Positions 16,008-25,405 of a stretch of 64,000 bases of DNA are shown piece after piece. A program made the position numbers and the translations under genes. Positions within the stretch are counted from its first letter, which is position 1. Each line of letters begins with the position of its first letter. The notes under the pieces were generated by a model. The model did not search any database. It saw only the letters and a program-made list of their open reading frames with translations, and was not told the DNA's origin. The DNA is from CAXBCP01 sp038120765 (GTDB lineage Bacteria; Pseudomonadota; Alphaproteobacteria; MPNO01; UBA830). The DNA is taken from assembly GCA_038120765.1 (NCBI GenBank), contig JAYOMI010000002.1, forward strand, positions 1-64,000, read 5' to 3'.

Positions 16008-16759
16008 TGGGCGACAAACCGAATATTCTCATCACGGGTGCCGCAAGCGGTATCGGCCGCGCATCCGCGCTGCGGATGGCGAAGGCCCATCATGTCATCG
16101 TCGCGGACCGGGACGGCGACGGCGCCGATACGGTCGCATCCGAAATAACCGCAGCCGGCGGGACCGCCACCTCGATCATCGTGGATGTGGGCAATGGTGC
16201 CTCCGTCCGGGACATGAAGGCGCGGATTGCATCCGATATCGGCCCCGTGCTGTCGGCCTTTTTTGCCGCGGGCATTTTCATTCGCGGCGTGACCGGCGAT
16301 ATTTCCGAAGCCGACTGGGACCGGATGATCGATATCCATGTCAAAGGCACGTTTCTGTGCTGTCAGGCCGTCATCCCCGACATGATCGCGGCGAAAAGGG
16401 GCGCAATCGTGACCATGTCGTCCGATTTCGCGGTAATGGCGGTGCCGGGTGCTGCTGCCTATATGGCGGCGAAATCGGCGATCTATTCGCTGACAAAATC
16501 CATCGCCCTCGAATTCACGCCGCATAACATCCGCGCCAATGCGCTGGGCCCGGGCCCCATCGACACGCCGATCCTGAAATCGGGGCGGACGGATGCCGAA
16601 TACGAAAAAGCGCGCGAAGACCTCGCCGAAAGCCTGCCGCTCGGTCGCCTCGGCCGTCCGGAAGAAGTTGCCGCCGTGCTCGATTTCCTGCTCAGCGACC
16701 GGTCGGCCTATATGACCGGACAGATCATTCACCCCAACGGCGGACAGTTGATGTGGTGA
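16007..16759 (+). CDS. SDR family oxidoreductase
   Basis: 250 residues with TGAASGIG (cofactor binding), a Ser in TMSSDFAV and YMAAKSA as the catalytic Tyr-Lys pair, and the C-terminal YMTGQIIHPNGG. It shares one base with the previous SDR gene, so both are co-translated; the two are related but clearly different proteins. The following asparaginase-like gene starts 28 bp later. Together these suggest a small catabolic operon for a hydroxylated or amide-containing compound, which is inference. Confidence 0.9.
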   Translation: MGDKPNILITGAASGIGRASALRMAKAHHVIVADRDGDGADTVASEITAAGGTATSIIVDVGNGASVRDMKARIASDIGPVLSAFFAAGIFIRGVTGDISEADWDRMIDIHVKGTFLCCQAVIPDMIAAKRGAIVTMSSDFAVMAVPGAAAYMAAKSAIYSLTKSIALEFTPHNIRANALGPGPIDTPILKSGRTDAEYEKAREDLAESLPLGRLGRPEEVAAVLDFLLSDRSAYMTGQIIHPNGGQLMW

Positions 16760-16787
16760 CGACCATTCAATCCAGACGGAGCCAGAC

Positions 16788-18485
16788 ATGACCGACAAAC
16801 CCCGCATCGCCTATCTTTCCGGCTCCAACGCCACCATCGGCAACAGCCCGGCGCTGGTCACCAGCAACAAGGCCCGCGCGCAGTACGGCCTGCCGCTGCG
16901 CGCGAACCCGGACGGTAGCGCGCAGCGCTTCGACGTGTTGCGCCCGCAGCGGCTTGCCGCCCCCGCGACGGTGTATGTCCAGCAATTCAGCGCCCACCCG
17001 CTTGAGAAGGACGCGGCGGAACTGTACGGCCCGCCCGACGGCTATGTCGATGCGACCGGCGCGTTCCATGAAGACCGCCGGTCGGACACCGACATTCCAG
17101 TCTACCGGGTCGAACTGACCCCCGAAGACGGCCTGTATCCCCTGCCCTACATGGCCCGGCAGGCGGACGGCAGCGCATGGGAAGACGACTGCGCCTATCC
17201 CGGTGCGCTCGCCTCCCATTCCCGCCAGGCCTATTACCCGGACGGATCGCGCATCTTCGAGGAAATCGACCGCTTCGGTATGGACGAACACGGCATGGGC
17301 AATCTGATCTCCCGCCTCGCCGATGTCGATTTCTACCGGGTGCTGCCGTCGGGCGGATACACCAAGGGGCTTGCCGCGGCCGAACGCACCGATGTCGGCG
17401 AGGGCGATATTCAGCCCGAGAAAATGGGACAGGATTTCTTCGTCTACCGCCCGGTCCATCTCGCGGTTTCGCCCCCGCGCGGACGCCTCGCGACGATCGT
17501 CAACGACGTGCAGAAAATCCTCGATTCCGGCGAGTATCTGGGCGCGATCTGGACCCAGGGCAGCCCCCGCGTCGAGGAAACGCTGTACTGGATGAACCTG
17601 CTGCTGGACACCACGCTGCCGGTCTGCGGCAACGCGGCCCAGCGCACCCACGGCGAAATCAGCAATGACGGGCCGAAGAACCTGGTGGATTCGGTCGATT
17701 ATATTTCATCCCGAGTCTGGCAGGACAGCGAGGGCAGGAACCGCGCCGGTGCCGTGGTCATCCAGGAACAGCAGATATTCGCATCACGCGAAGTGCAGAA
17801 AGGCGACGCCCGCCCCGGCGGCTACGTCGTCACCGGCGGTCATGGCGGATTGCTGGGGGCGGTCCGTCACGGCCAGCCGCCGATCCTGACCTATCTGCCG
17901 GGTGCGAAGCACACGTATCTGTCGGACGTGAACCGCTCGAAACTGCCGGACAGCGTCACCGGTTACCTGTTGAAGGACGGTGCGATGACCGCGCAGGACG
18001 TGCCGGTCAAGAATGCCGACGGCGAACTGATCGATACGTCCATCCCGATGGTCACCATCATCAAGGAAGGCAATTACAGCCGCGAGACCGCCGATAGCGG
18101 CCCCGAGCGCGAGGTCGATATCGTCGCCCAGACGGTCGACAACCTGGCGCATGCGCCGCTGTCCGGTTTCGTGGTCGAAGGCCAGTCCCCCTACGGATCG
18201 ATGACCAACTCGCAGCGCAACAGGCTGATGGCCAGGGCGGTTTATTGCGGAATGCCGGTCGTCCGCGTCGGGCGGGGCAATAACGAGGGATTCTCGGCGC
18301 CGGCCGGCATATTCCTGGGCGGCGGCAACCTGACATCGACCAAGGCACGCCTGCTGCTGATCGCCTGCCTCATGAAGTTCGGCGCCCTGCCGCCCGCGGC
18401 GGATGCGGACGCTCCGACCGAAGCCGAGACGGCGGCAATCATGGAGCGGCTGGCATTGTATCAGGCGGTATTCGATACCCATTGA
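16788..18485 (+). CDS. Large asparaginase-like domain protein
   Basis: 565 residues, against about 330 for ordinary L-asparaginases. A family resemblance is visible in WTQGSPRVEETLYWMNL (compare THGTDTxEET), LPVCGNAAQRTHGEISNDGPKN (compare the GAMR...SADGPxN segment) and the C-terminal GFVVEGQSPYGSM plus VRVGRGNNEG. Normally conserved Thr and Asp of the asparaginase active site are changed (QGSPR in place of HGTDT), so amidohydrolase activity on asparagine is doubtful. It sits between SDR genes and a TTT-type binding protein. I regard it as an uncharacterised asparaginase-superfamily hydrolase. Confidence 0.65.
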   Translation: MTDKPRIAYLSGSNATIGNSPALVTSNKARAQYGLPLRANPDGSAQRFDVLRPQRLAAPATVYVQQFSAHPLEKDAAELYGPPDGYVDATGAFHEDRRSDTDIPVYRVELTPEDGLYPLPYMARQADGSAWEDDCAYPGALASHSRQAYYPDGSRIFEEIDRFGMDEHGMGNLISRLADVDFYRVLPSGGYTKGLAAAERTDVGEGDIQPEKMGQDFFVYRPVHLAVSPPRGRLATIVNDVQKILDSGEYLGAIWTQGSPRVEETLYWMNLLLDTTLPVCGNAAQRTHGEISNDGPKNLVDSVDYISSRVWQDSEGRNRAGAVVIQEQQIFASREVQKGDARPGGYVVTGGHGGLLGAVRHGQPPILTYLPGAKHTYLSDVNRSKLPDSVTGYLLKDGAMTAQDVPVKNADGELIDTSIPMVTIIKEGNYSRETADSGPEREVDIVAQTVDNLAHAPLSGFVVEGQSPYGSMTNSQRNRLMARAVYCGMPVVRVGRGNNEGFSAPAGIFLGGGNLTSTKARLLLIACLMKFGALPPAADADAPTEAETAAIMERLALYQAVFDTH

Positions 18486-18600
18486 GCGCACCGGGGTCAG
18501 CGCTATCGCTGGCGTCATACCGATAAATACCATACGCTTCCTTCACCGCTTGGAAGGCGGTGACAATGCCGCGAACAACGCGGGAAGCACAGGAGGAAAT

Positions 18601-19656
18601 ATGCGAAAACAAGGATTCTTGGCAGGAGCCGCTGCGCTCGCAGCAACCGCGATACTCGCGGCCACACCGGCCGTCGCCGCCGATAACTATTTCAAGGACA
18701 AAACGATCACCTTCGTCGTCGGGTTCGGCGCAGGCGGTGGCTACGATGCCTATGCCCGCATGCTGGCGCCGCATTTCGAGCGCGAACTCGGCGCGAAGGT
18801 CATCGTGGTCAACAAACCCGGCGCCGGCGGGATGAGCGCGCTCAACCGGCTGGCCGTCGCCCCGCCCGACCCGCTGCAGATGACCATCGTCAACGGCACC
18901 GGCGCCGGCCTCCAGCAACTCCTCGGCATGAAGGGGGTTGCGTTCGACCTGACGAAAATGCCGATCCTCGGCATCATCGATTACTCGCGCTGGATCTGGC
19001 TGGCCAAGAACGATTCCAGCATCAACGTGCCGATGGACGCGATCAAGAGCGATACCGTCATCAACTGGGCCGGATACGGCAAAATCTCGGGCATCTCGGA
19101 CGGCGCCGCGATGACGTGTCACGCGCTGGCACTGAAATGCAATGTCGTCATCGGGTACAAGGGCAGCCGTGCGGCGGCGCTCGCCCTCGCCCAGGGCGAG
19201 ATGGACTCGCTCTATGTGTCGGAAACGTCGGCCTATAAGTATGTGCGGGCGAAGAACGCCAAGGCCGTTGCAACGATGAACCGGAAACGGTCGATCCTCT
19301 TCCCGGACCTGCCGACCATTTTTGATACGGTCAAGCTGAGCAAGGAACAGGAATGGTGGATCGATTACCGCTCAACCCTCGAAGGGNNNNNNNNNNNNNN
19401 NNNNNNNNNNNNNNNNNNNNNNNNNNNNNNNNNNNNNNNNNTGCCGCCGAGCACGCCGGCCGACGTCGTCGCGAAAATGCGCGCGGCCACCGACCGCATT
19501 CTGAGCGACCCCAAGGTGGTTGCGGAAGGCGAAAAGAAAAAGCGCTACATCAAATACCTGCCTGCCGACGAAGCGGCAAAGATGGTCCAGACCGTCCTGA
19601 ACAGCGTCGACGCAAAGCAGAAGGCGGAAATACGCAAGGTCGTTCTCGGCGACTGA
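18601..19656 (+). CDS. TTT/Bug family solute-binding protein (contains assembly gap)
   Basis: Starts at the ATG preceded by AGGAGGAA. A signal peptide covers about residues 1-28 (ending TPAVAA), so the protein is periplasmic. ITFVVGFGAGGGYDAYARM and VVNKPGAGGM are typical for the tricarboxylate-transporter (TctC/Bug) binding proteins, which capture carboxylates or amides. 55 N at 19387-19441 separate YRSTLEG from PPSTPADVV; family members have only a handful of residues there. No tctA/tctB membrane genes are next to it, although a TSUP permease follows. Confidence 0.88.
   Translation: MRKQGFLAGAAALAATAILAATPAVAADNYFKDKTITFVVGFGAGGGYDAYARMLAPHFERELGAKVIVVNKPGAGGMSALNRLAVAPPDPLQMTIVNGTGAGLQQLLGMKGVAFDLTKMPILGIIDYSRWIWLAKNDSSINVPMDAIKSDTVINWAGYGKISGISDGAAMTCHALALKCNVVIGYKGSRAAALALAQGEMDSLYVSETSAYKYVRAKNAKAVATMNRKRSILFPDLPTIFDTVKLSKEQEWWIDYRSTLEGXXXXXXXXXXXXXXXXXXXPPSTPADVVAKMRAATDRILSDPKVVAEGEKKKRYIKYLPADEAAKMVQTVLNSVDAKQKAEIRKVVLGD
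19387..19441. other. Assembly gap (55 N)
   Basis: Interrupts the TTT binding-protein gene. In relatives the two flanking motifs are separated by about six to nine residues, so the estimated gap is probably larger than the missing DNA. Confidence 0.6.
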
Positions 19657-19678
19657 GCCGCGAAACATATCCGACTTA

Positions 19679-19711
19679 CCGGCGGCCGGAAGCACACCTT
19701 CCGGCCGCCGG
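19679..19711 (+). terminator. Strong hairpin after the TTT binding-protein gene
   Basis: A perfect 14-bp stem (19679-19692 with 19698-19711) around the loop CACAC, 22 bp after the stop codon. There is no T-tract, so it is either an imperfect terminator or an mRNA-stabilising structure at a differential-expression point before the TSUP gene. Confidence 0.6.
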
Positions 19712-19788
19712 CGATTCAGGTTCACTGTGAAATCAATTCCCGATCCCGGGGAATTGCCCTTTCCCTCTGATCCGCAGATAACCATCGG

Positions 19789-20526
19789 ATGGACGTCACA
19801 TTTATCTCCATCGCCTGCGCGGCGTTTTTCTTTGCCGCCTTTTCCAAGGGCATCACCGGCATGGGGTTCGCGACGACCTGCCTGCCGATCCTCGCGCTTA
19901 CCATGGGGCTGGAGGTCGCGCTGCCGCTGGTACTGGTCCCGTCGCTTGCCAGCAACCTTATCGTTCAGATCGAAGTCGGCCATTTCCGGGAATCCATCCG
20001 CCGGTTCTGGCCGCTGATCGTCGCCGGTATGGTGGGTGTAGTGATCGGCCTCGTCCTGCTGACCTGGATGGAAGCACGTCTTGCGGCTGCCGTGCTGGGC
20101 GTCGTGCTGATCGTGTATGGATTGTTCGCTTTGAAAACGCCGAACCTGACCATGCAGCCCCGGCTGGAAAAGCCGCTGGCCCCCGTCACCGGCCTCGCCA
20201 CCGGGATCGTCAACGGCCTCACCGGATCGCAGCTGATGCCGGTGCTGCCCTATATGATGTCCTTGCATCTCGACCGCGAACGCTTCGTGCAGGCGATAAA
20301 CTGCTCTTTTTCGTCATCGAGCATCGTCATGGCGATCGGACTCTCCAAGATCGGCCTGATGAATGCCGAAACCGCGCTGGTCTCGGCGATTGGCGTGATT
20401 CCGGTCTGGGTCGGCCTGAAGCTCGGCGGAAACATCCTCCGCCGCCTTGCGCCGGAGATATTCCGCCTGCTCGTTATCTACATGCTGATGGCGTCGGGCC
20501 TGCTCCTGCTGATCCGGGCGGCCTGA
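19789..20526 (+). CDS. TSUP family (TauE/SafE) membrane transporter
   Basis: 245 residues, hydrophobic throughout with about eight predicted transmembrane segments and the N-terminal FSKGITGMGFATTCLPIL motif of the TauE/SafE family. Members export sulfite or organosulfonates or carry other small anions. It lies 132 bp downstream of the TTT binding protein on the same strand. Pairing of such a permease with a Bug-type binding protein is suggestive but unproven. No strong ribosome-binding site precedes the chosen ATG. Confidence 0.85.
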   Translation: MDVTFISIACAAFFFAAFSKGITGMGFATTCLPILALTMGLEVALPLVLVPSLASNLIVQIEVGHFRESIRRFWPLIVAGMVGVVIGLVLLTWMEARLAAAVLGVVLIVYGLFALKTPNLTMQPRLEKPLAPVTGLATGIVNGLTGSQLMPVLPYMMSLHLDRERFVQAINCSFSSSSIVMAIGLSKIGLMNAETALVSAIGVIPVWVGLKLGGNILRRLAPEIFRLLVIYMLMASGLLLLIRAA

Positions 20527-20533
20527 GCGGGAC

Positions 20534-22064
20534 CTAGGCCTCCGGCGTCATCAGCGAAATGCCGAGCCGGGCGCGGCGGGTCAGCCACGGGCTGGGGCGA
20601 TAACGCGGATCGCCGTAGAAAGCGTGCATCGCCGTCAGAATGCCGTGAATTTTCGCCGGTCCCAGCGTGTCGCCGAATTCCAGCGGCCCCTGGGGATAGG
20701 CAAGGCCGAACNNNNNNNNNNGCCTTGTTGATGTCTCCGGGCGTGGCGATGCGCATCTGCGCGATCTCGCACGAGATATTGACGATGGTGGCGATGACGC
20801 GCTGGGCGATAAAGCCGGGGCTGTCATGGATGACGGTCACCGCGCCGCCGTCCGATGCGAGCAACCCGTGCGCCAGATCGCGCACGCCTTCATCGGTGAC
20901 GCTGGTGGTCATCAGGGTGCGGCGGCCGTCAAGGCCGAACAGGGTATCGACCGCGACGGTGCGCTCGGCCTCGATACCGAGATCGATGGCCGTCATCGTC
21001 GCATCGCGGCCCATCGGCGCCACCATGCAGATCGCCCGGGCGGACGGTTTGGCGCCGGTCTCGATCTCCACCTTGTCCTTCAGGAAAGCGGCGAGAATCT
21101 TCGTGCTGGCATGGCCTTCCGGGCCGATCCAGACACTGTCCGGCAAATCAGCCGGGGCGGCGGGCTCGGCGGGCGCGACCTTTTTGTTGTCTTCATAGGT
21201 GTAGAAACCCCGGCCTGCCTTGCGGCCGAGCAGGCCCGCCGCCATGCGGTTGCGGATGAATGCCTGCGGTTTGAAACGCTGTTCCTGATAGAACTGCTCG
21301 TAAATCGATTCCATCACCACGCCGGAAACGTCGAGGCCCGTGGTATCCATCAGCTCGAACGGGCCCATGCGGAAATTCGCCCCGCCTTCGCGCAACACGT
21401 CATCGACCTGATGGGCCTCGGCGATTCCTTCGGCAAGGATGCGCACGCCCTCGGTATACAGCCCGCGACCGGCATGGTTGACGAGGAAGCCCGGCGTATC
21501 CTGCGTGCGCACGGGTTCGTGACCGCATTTGCGCGCAATGGCATCAAGCTTGTCGACAACCCACGGCGCGGTAACCTCGCCTGCGACCACTTCGACGACT
21601 TTCAGCAGCGGCACCGGGTTGAAGAAATGGAACCCGGCAACACGTTCGGGCTTCGCGCATCCGGCGGCGATCTGGGTCACGGACAGCGAGGACGTATTCG
21701 ATGCCAGAATCGTCTCCTCCGCGACGATGCCTTCGAGTTCGCCGAAAACCGCGCGCTTCATATCCAGGTTCTCGACAATCGCCTCGATCACCATTCCACA
21801 ATCGGCCATTTCGGCGAGCGAGCCGACGATCTGCAATCGGTCGTTCGCCGCCGCGGCGTCCGCTTCGGACATCTGGCCTTTTTCGGCGGCGCGGCTGACC
21901 ATGCGGGTGATGAATTCCCGGGCCTGATCGGCCGCCCCTTCCTGGGCGTCGAACATCTTGACCCGGAAACCACCGGTGACGGCTATCTGCGCGATCCCGC
22001 GGCCCATGGTGCCGGTACCGATGACGCCGATGGTGTATTTGGGTGAATTGATATCCTGCGCCAT
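20534..22064 (-). CDS. 3-hydroxyacyl-CoA dehydrogenase, two-domain type (contains assembly gap)
   Basis: About 510 residues. The N-terminal NAD domain has GTGTMGRGIAQ and the HFFNPVPLLKVVE signature; a second 3HCDH C-terminal domain follows, as in PaaC/PaaH-like proteins. It oxidises 3-hydroxyacyl-CoA to 3-ketoacyl-CoA. A 10-N gap at 20712-20721 separates ATPGDINKA from FGLAYPQGPLEFGD, and the apparent frame change there is only an effect of the arbitrary N count. The true C-terminus (LGISLMTPEA) is at 20534. AAGGA precedes the ATG. It is the last gene of the seven-gene operon that begins at 28465. Confidence 0.9.
20712..20721. other. Assembly gap (10 N)
   Basis: Lies inside the 3-hydroxyacyl-CoA dehydrogenase gene. 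A multiple of three bases is expected between the two conserved segments, so ten is an arbitrary placeholder and the frame change is not real. Confidence 0.7.
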
Positions 22065-22078
22065 TGCGTGTTCCTTTT

Positions 22079-23062
22079 TTAAAGACTGTTCAGCCGGTCG
22101 CGCACGGCGACGGCTTCGGCAATGATGCCGTCAATGATGGTCTCGACCGGCTCTATCTCTCCCGCGAAGGCGACGGACTGGCCGATGGACGCGGTCCCCT
22201 TGGTCCAGTCGCCGTCCTCGTACGCTTCTTTCTGGAGCATGCCCTGCACGTGCGGCCGGTAGGCTTCGTAATCGGTGATACCCCGGGCTTCGAGTTCGAG
22301 CACCCGCGCGGAGGATTCGTTATCCAGCACGCGCGAGCTGTCGCCGAAAATATTCATGATCAGGCGCGTATCGCCGGCGCCGAGACCGGCCAGGTGCTTT
22401 TTGTAGTCCGGATGGGCCCAGATTTCCTGCGACACGATCATCCGCGTTGCGAGCAGCATGGCGTCGGCGCCGAGGGACAGGCAGGCCATCAGCTGGCGCC
22501 CCGTCCCCATGCCGCCCGCCAGAACGACCGGAACATCCAGCGCCTGCGGCACTGTCGCGCCCTGAACCATGGTGCCGATCATGTCGCGTCCGGGGTGACC
22601 GCCCGCCTCCGCGCCGAGGATGGTGACCGCGTCGACCCCGGCCTTCTGGGCGGACAACGCATGACGCAGCGTCGTGCATTTATGGATCACGGTGATACCC
22701 GCGTCCTTGATGCGCGGCAGGAAAGCTTTCGGCGTAAACCCGGCGGATTCGACAAACTTCACGCCCTCCTGGATCGAGATATCGAGAAAGGTTTCCAGCA
22801 GTTCGTTCGCTTCCGGCCGCGTCGAAATATACAGGTTCACGCCGAACGGTTTGCCGTCTGACAGATCATGCGCGATGCGCAGCTGTTCGCGGAAATCCTC
22901 TGGCGTCGGAAACGACCGGGGCGTGATGAAACCGATTCCCCCCGCCCGCGCGACCGCGCTGACATAGGCGGCATCCGCCAGCCACATCATGCCGCCGCAG
23001 ACCAGCGGGTGGTCGATGCCGAACAAATCGGTGATACGCGTGCGGAAGGTCCGGGGCGTCAT
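22079..23062 (-). CDS. Nitronate monooxygenase family protein
   Basis: 327 residues, a TIM-barrel FMN enzyme of the 2-nitropropane dioxygenase family. CGGMMWLADAAYVSAV at the N-terminus, the phosphate-binding GAEAGGHPGRD and LAGGMGTGRQL are conserved. Family members oxidise alkyl nitronates such as propionate-3-nitronate, or act as FMN-dependent enoyl reductases. It lies 6 bp after the enoyl-CoA hydratase and 14 bp before the dehydrogenase, so all three belong to one beta-oxidation-like operon. Confidence 0.88.
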   Translation of the reverse strand: MTPRTFRTRITDLFGIDHPLVCGGMMWLADAAYVSAVARAGGIGFITPRSFPTPEDFREQLRIAHDLSDGKPFGVNLYISTRPEANELLETFLDISIQEGVKFVESAGFTPKAFLPRIKDAGITVIHKCTTLRHALSAQKAGVDAVTILGAEAGGHPGRDMIGTMVQGATVPQALDVPVVLAGGMGTGRQLMACLSLGADAMLLATRMIVSQEIWAHPDYKKHLAGLGAGDTRLIMNIFGDSSRVLDNESSARVLELEARGITDYEAYRPHVQGMLQKEAYEDGDWTKGTASIGQSVAFAGEIEPVETIIDGIIAEAVAVRDRLNSL

Positions 23063-23068
23063 GGAACC

Positions 23069-23839
23069 CTATTTCCTGAAGACCGGCGCACGTTTTTCCA
23101 TAAAGGCGGAGAATCCCTCCTGGAACTCCCCCGCGCCGAAACAGCCGGCCTGCGCCAGCGCCTCCATTTCCAGCGCCTCTTCCAGCTTCACCGGCGCTAG
23201 ACCGAGCTGCTGCTTCGCGATGGCAAACGCAAAGGGCGGCATGGACGCCAGCGTGAGCGCGCGCTCGATGGCGGTTTCTTCGGCTTTTCCTTCGGCGACA
23301 AGCTCGTCCGCGAGGCCCAGTTCGACGGCGTCGGGTGCCTTGACCATCTGCGCATAGAGCAGGAGCTGGCGCGCCTTCGCCCCGCCCGCGCGGCGCGGCA
23401 GGGTATGCAGAATGCCGTAATCCGGGATCAGCCCGACCTTGAAAAACGGGAACCCGATGGTGCCGCCCTCGGCAATCACGGCGGTATCGCCCAGCATCGC
23501 CAGACCGGCGCCGGCGCCGACGGCAAATCCCTCTATCGCGGTGACAACCGGCTTTTCGGCCTGGGCAATCATACGGACGATGCGGTGATTGGCTTTCATC
23601 CGGGCGCGGGCGCCCTTCGAATCGAGCCCTTCCATGCTGGCGATGTCCCCGCCGGCACAGAAATGACCGCCCTCGCCCGTCAGGAGGACGGCATGCACGG
23701 CTTCGTCCCCGAGGAGCTTCGGCAGCTCGGCGATCAGCGTGTTGCGGACGTCATCGTTCAGGGCGTTACGTTTGTCGGGCCGGTTGATCGCGATCCGGCC
23801 GATGCCGTCTGCGCGGCGTTCTATATTGACGACTGCCAT
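23069..23839 (-). CDS. Enoyl-CoA hydratase/isomerase family protein
   Basis: 256 residues from the ATG at 23839; the frame opens earlier (23905), but the first 22 codons overlap the DUF123 gene and are not family-like, and CAGGGA lies upstream of this ATG. It has the crotonase oxyanion segments GGHFCAGGDIASM and AVGAGAGLAMLGD. One base separates it from the DUF123 stop, so it is translationally coupled. The usual second catalytic Glu position is not conserved in an obvious way, so hydratase versus isomerase activity is unclear. Confidence 0.9.
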   Translation of the reverse strand: MAVVNIERRADGIGRIAINRPDKRNALNDDVRNTLIAELPKLLGDEAVHAVLLTGEGGHFCAGGDIASMEGLDSKGARARMKANHRIVRMIAQAEKPVVTAIEGFAVGAGAGLAMLGDTAVIAEGGTIGFPFFKVGLIPDYGILHTLPRRAGGAKARQLLLYAQMVKAPDAVELGLADELVAEGKAEETAIERALTLASMPPFAFAIAKQQLGLAPVKLEEALEMEALAQAGCFGAGEFQEGFSAFMEKRAPVFRK

Positions 23840-23840
23840 C

Positions 23841-24269
23841 TTATTTTCCCTGTTCAATCCCGCTGGAAATATTGCCGTTTTGATATCCGGCGGCAAGGCG
23901 GACAAGGTGTGCCGGACAGCCGCGGCAGTCGGAGCTGCCGAATCCCGGCACAGGCACGTCCGCCCCCGCCGCCAGCAAGTCGGCCACCAGCGCGCATTCG
24001 CGCCCGCCGGGATAGGCCTGTATGTCGATACAGACCGCGCGGGCCGACAGATGATCGATATGCCAGTGCGGTTTCTTGCCCGTGCTCAGATGGCGCGACA
24101 CGCGGGCGCGGATACCGCCCGGCCCGAAAGCACTGCCCGCATAGACATAGGTGCCGGCGTCCAGCGTCGGATTTTTAAGGGTCGCGATCGGCAGGGTGAC
24201 GGGCGCATCCAGCCGGAAGGTCAGGGCATAGGCCCCGGACGCGACCGGCAGCGCGCCTGACGCGATCAC
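23841..24269 (-). CDS. DUF123 (GIY-YIG-related) protein
   Basis: 142 residues. The segment GTYVYAGSAFGPGGIRARVSRH and KPHWHIDHL is the signature of DUF123, a compact fold related to GIY-YIG nucleases and elsewhere fused to endonuclease III. Cysteines in GSSDCRGCPAHL near the C-terminus may bind metal. It overlaps the lipoate-ligase-like gene by ATGA and abuts the enoyl-CoA hydratase. Why a nuclease-like protein is within a catabolic operon is unclear. Confidence 0.8.
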   Translation of the reverse strand: MIASGALPVASGAYALTFRLDAPVTLPIATLKNPTLDAGTYVYAGSAFGPGGIRARVSRHLSTGKKPHWHIDHLSARAVCIDIQAYPGGRECALVADLLAAGADVPVPGFGSSDCRGCPAHLVRLAAGYQNGNISSGIEQGK

Positions 24270-25375
24270 CCGATCGGCTTCTGGTCCGCCAGCGCCTTGC
24301 CGAAGGCCGACATCAGGTCGTCGATCTCGACACTGGCGAATTCCACATCGTCACGCCCCATGAAGGCGGTGACGGCGTCGCGGATGGCGGCGTCACTCGC
24401 CTCCACCCCGATGAGCGCTTCTTCCAGCCAGCCGACGGAATCGATGGGCCGCGGATGCCAGTCGCCGTTGAGGATCGCATGCAGCACCTTGCCGTCGCGC
24501 ACCACAAGGGTCGCCCACAGCATGCCGCCGACCGCCTTCTCGCGCCCGCGCCCGACGGTATCGCCCGCCTGTGTCAGGTCGCCGAACCGGACCTTCTCGC
24601 TTTTGCCGAACAGCCAGACATCGTTGTCGAACTCCGCGCGGAATTCCTCGGCGTATTGACGTTCGATATCCGTCAACGTGCCGGGTTCGAGCACCGGGTT
24701 GCTGAACGCGTGGGCCACGGCGCTCCGCGCCATGTCCTCGAGATCCGCGGCCGAGATCTCGCGGCCCGCCTCGCGCTCAAGACAGGTAAAGCGCGACTGC
24801 AGGTCTTTCAGCACCTTGTCCTGAACCTTTTCCGGCGGCATCGGCATCGCAGTACCGGCGATTTCGGTATTCATTTCCTTCACGTTGACGACAAAGCGGA
24901 ACGTCATCACGCCGTTCTCGATCTTCAGCGACGTCGGCACCAGTTTGCGCCCCTCCACCTGGACGTCGTTCAGCGGACGGTATTCGGCGGGGAAGCCGAA
25001 TTTCTCGCTCAGCGTCTCGGCAAAGGCGGTCAGGATCTTGGGGAAGGCTTCGGCGGTCATTTCCGGAACATCCGGGTGCGAGGTGGGCACGAAATAGACC
25101 ATGAAGGCGGACCCGGTGCCGGTATAGATCGCGCCGCCGCCATTCACGCGGCGGCGGAAATCGATATTGTTTTCCCGACAGAAATCGAGGTTGAGAACCT
25201 GTTCCGGATCCTCGTTGACGCCGACCGTTATCGAGTCCTGGTCGAACACATTGAGGAAGATCGTCGGCGGTGCTTCACCCTTGACGACGGCCTTCTCGAC
25301 CGCCGGCGAAACGGATACAGAAAAATCGGCATAGGAATTCTTGTCGACAAGCAGCCGCCAGGGGGTATCGGTCAT
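24266..25375 (-). CDS. Lipoate-protein ligase A-like (BPL/LPL) protein
   Basis: 369 residues. The ligase motif RRVNGGGAIYTGTGS corresponds to RRxSGGGAVYHD of LplA, and the C-terminal part resembles the LplA accessory domain. It would activate and transfer lipoate or a related acid to a Lys of an acyltransferase or H-protein. His in the usual GGGAVYHD motif is Thr, so substrate use may differ. No lipoyl-domain protein is encoded in the window. It is 30 bp after the CoA ligase gene and coupled to DUF123. Confidence 0.75.
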   Translation of the reverse strand: MTDTPWRLLVDKNSYADFSVSVSPAVEKAVVKGEAPPTIFLNVFDQDSITVGVNEDPEQVLNLDFCRENNIDFRRRVNGGGAIYTGTGSAFMVYFVPTSHPDVPEMTAEAFPKILTAFAETLSEKFGFPAEYRPLNDVQVEGRKLVPTSLKIENGVMTFRFVVNVKEMNTEIAGTAMPMPPEKVQDKVLKDLQSRFTCLEREAGREISAADLEDMARSAVAHAFSNPVLEPGTLTDIERQYAEEFRAEFDNDVWLFGKSEKVRFGDLTQAGDTVGRGREKAVGGMLWATLVVRDGKVLHAILNGDWHPRPIDSVGWLEEALIGVEASDAAIRDAVTAFMGRDDVEFASVEIDDLMSAFGKALADQKPIG

Positions 25376-25405
25376 ATCATCTCCATTGCGCCATCCAGCG
25401 CCCGT

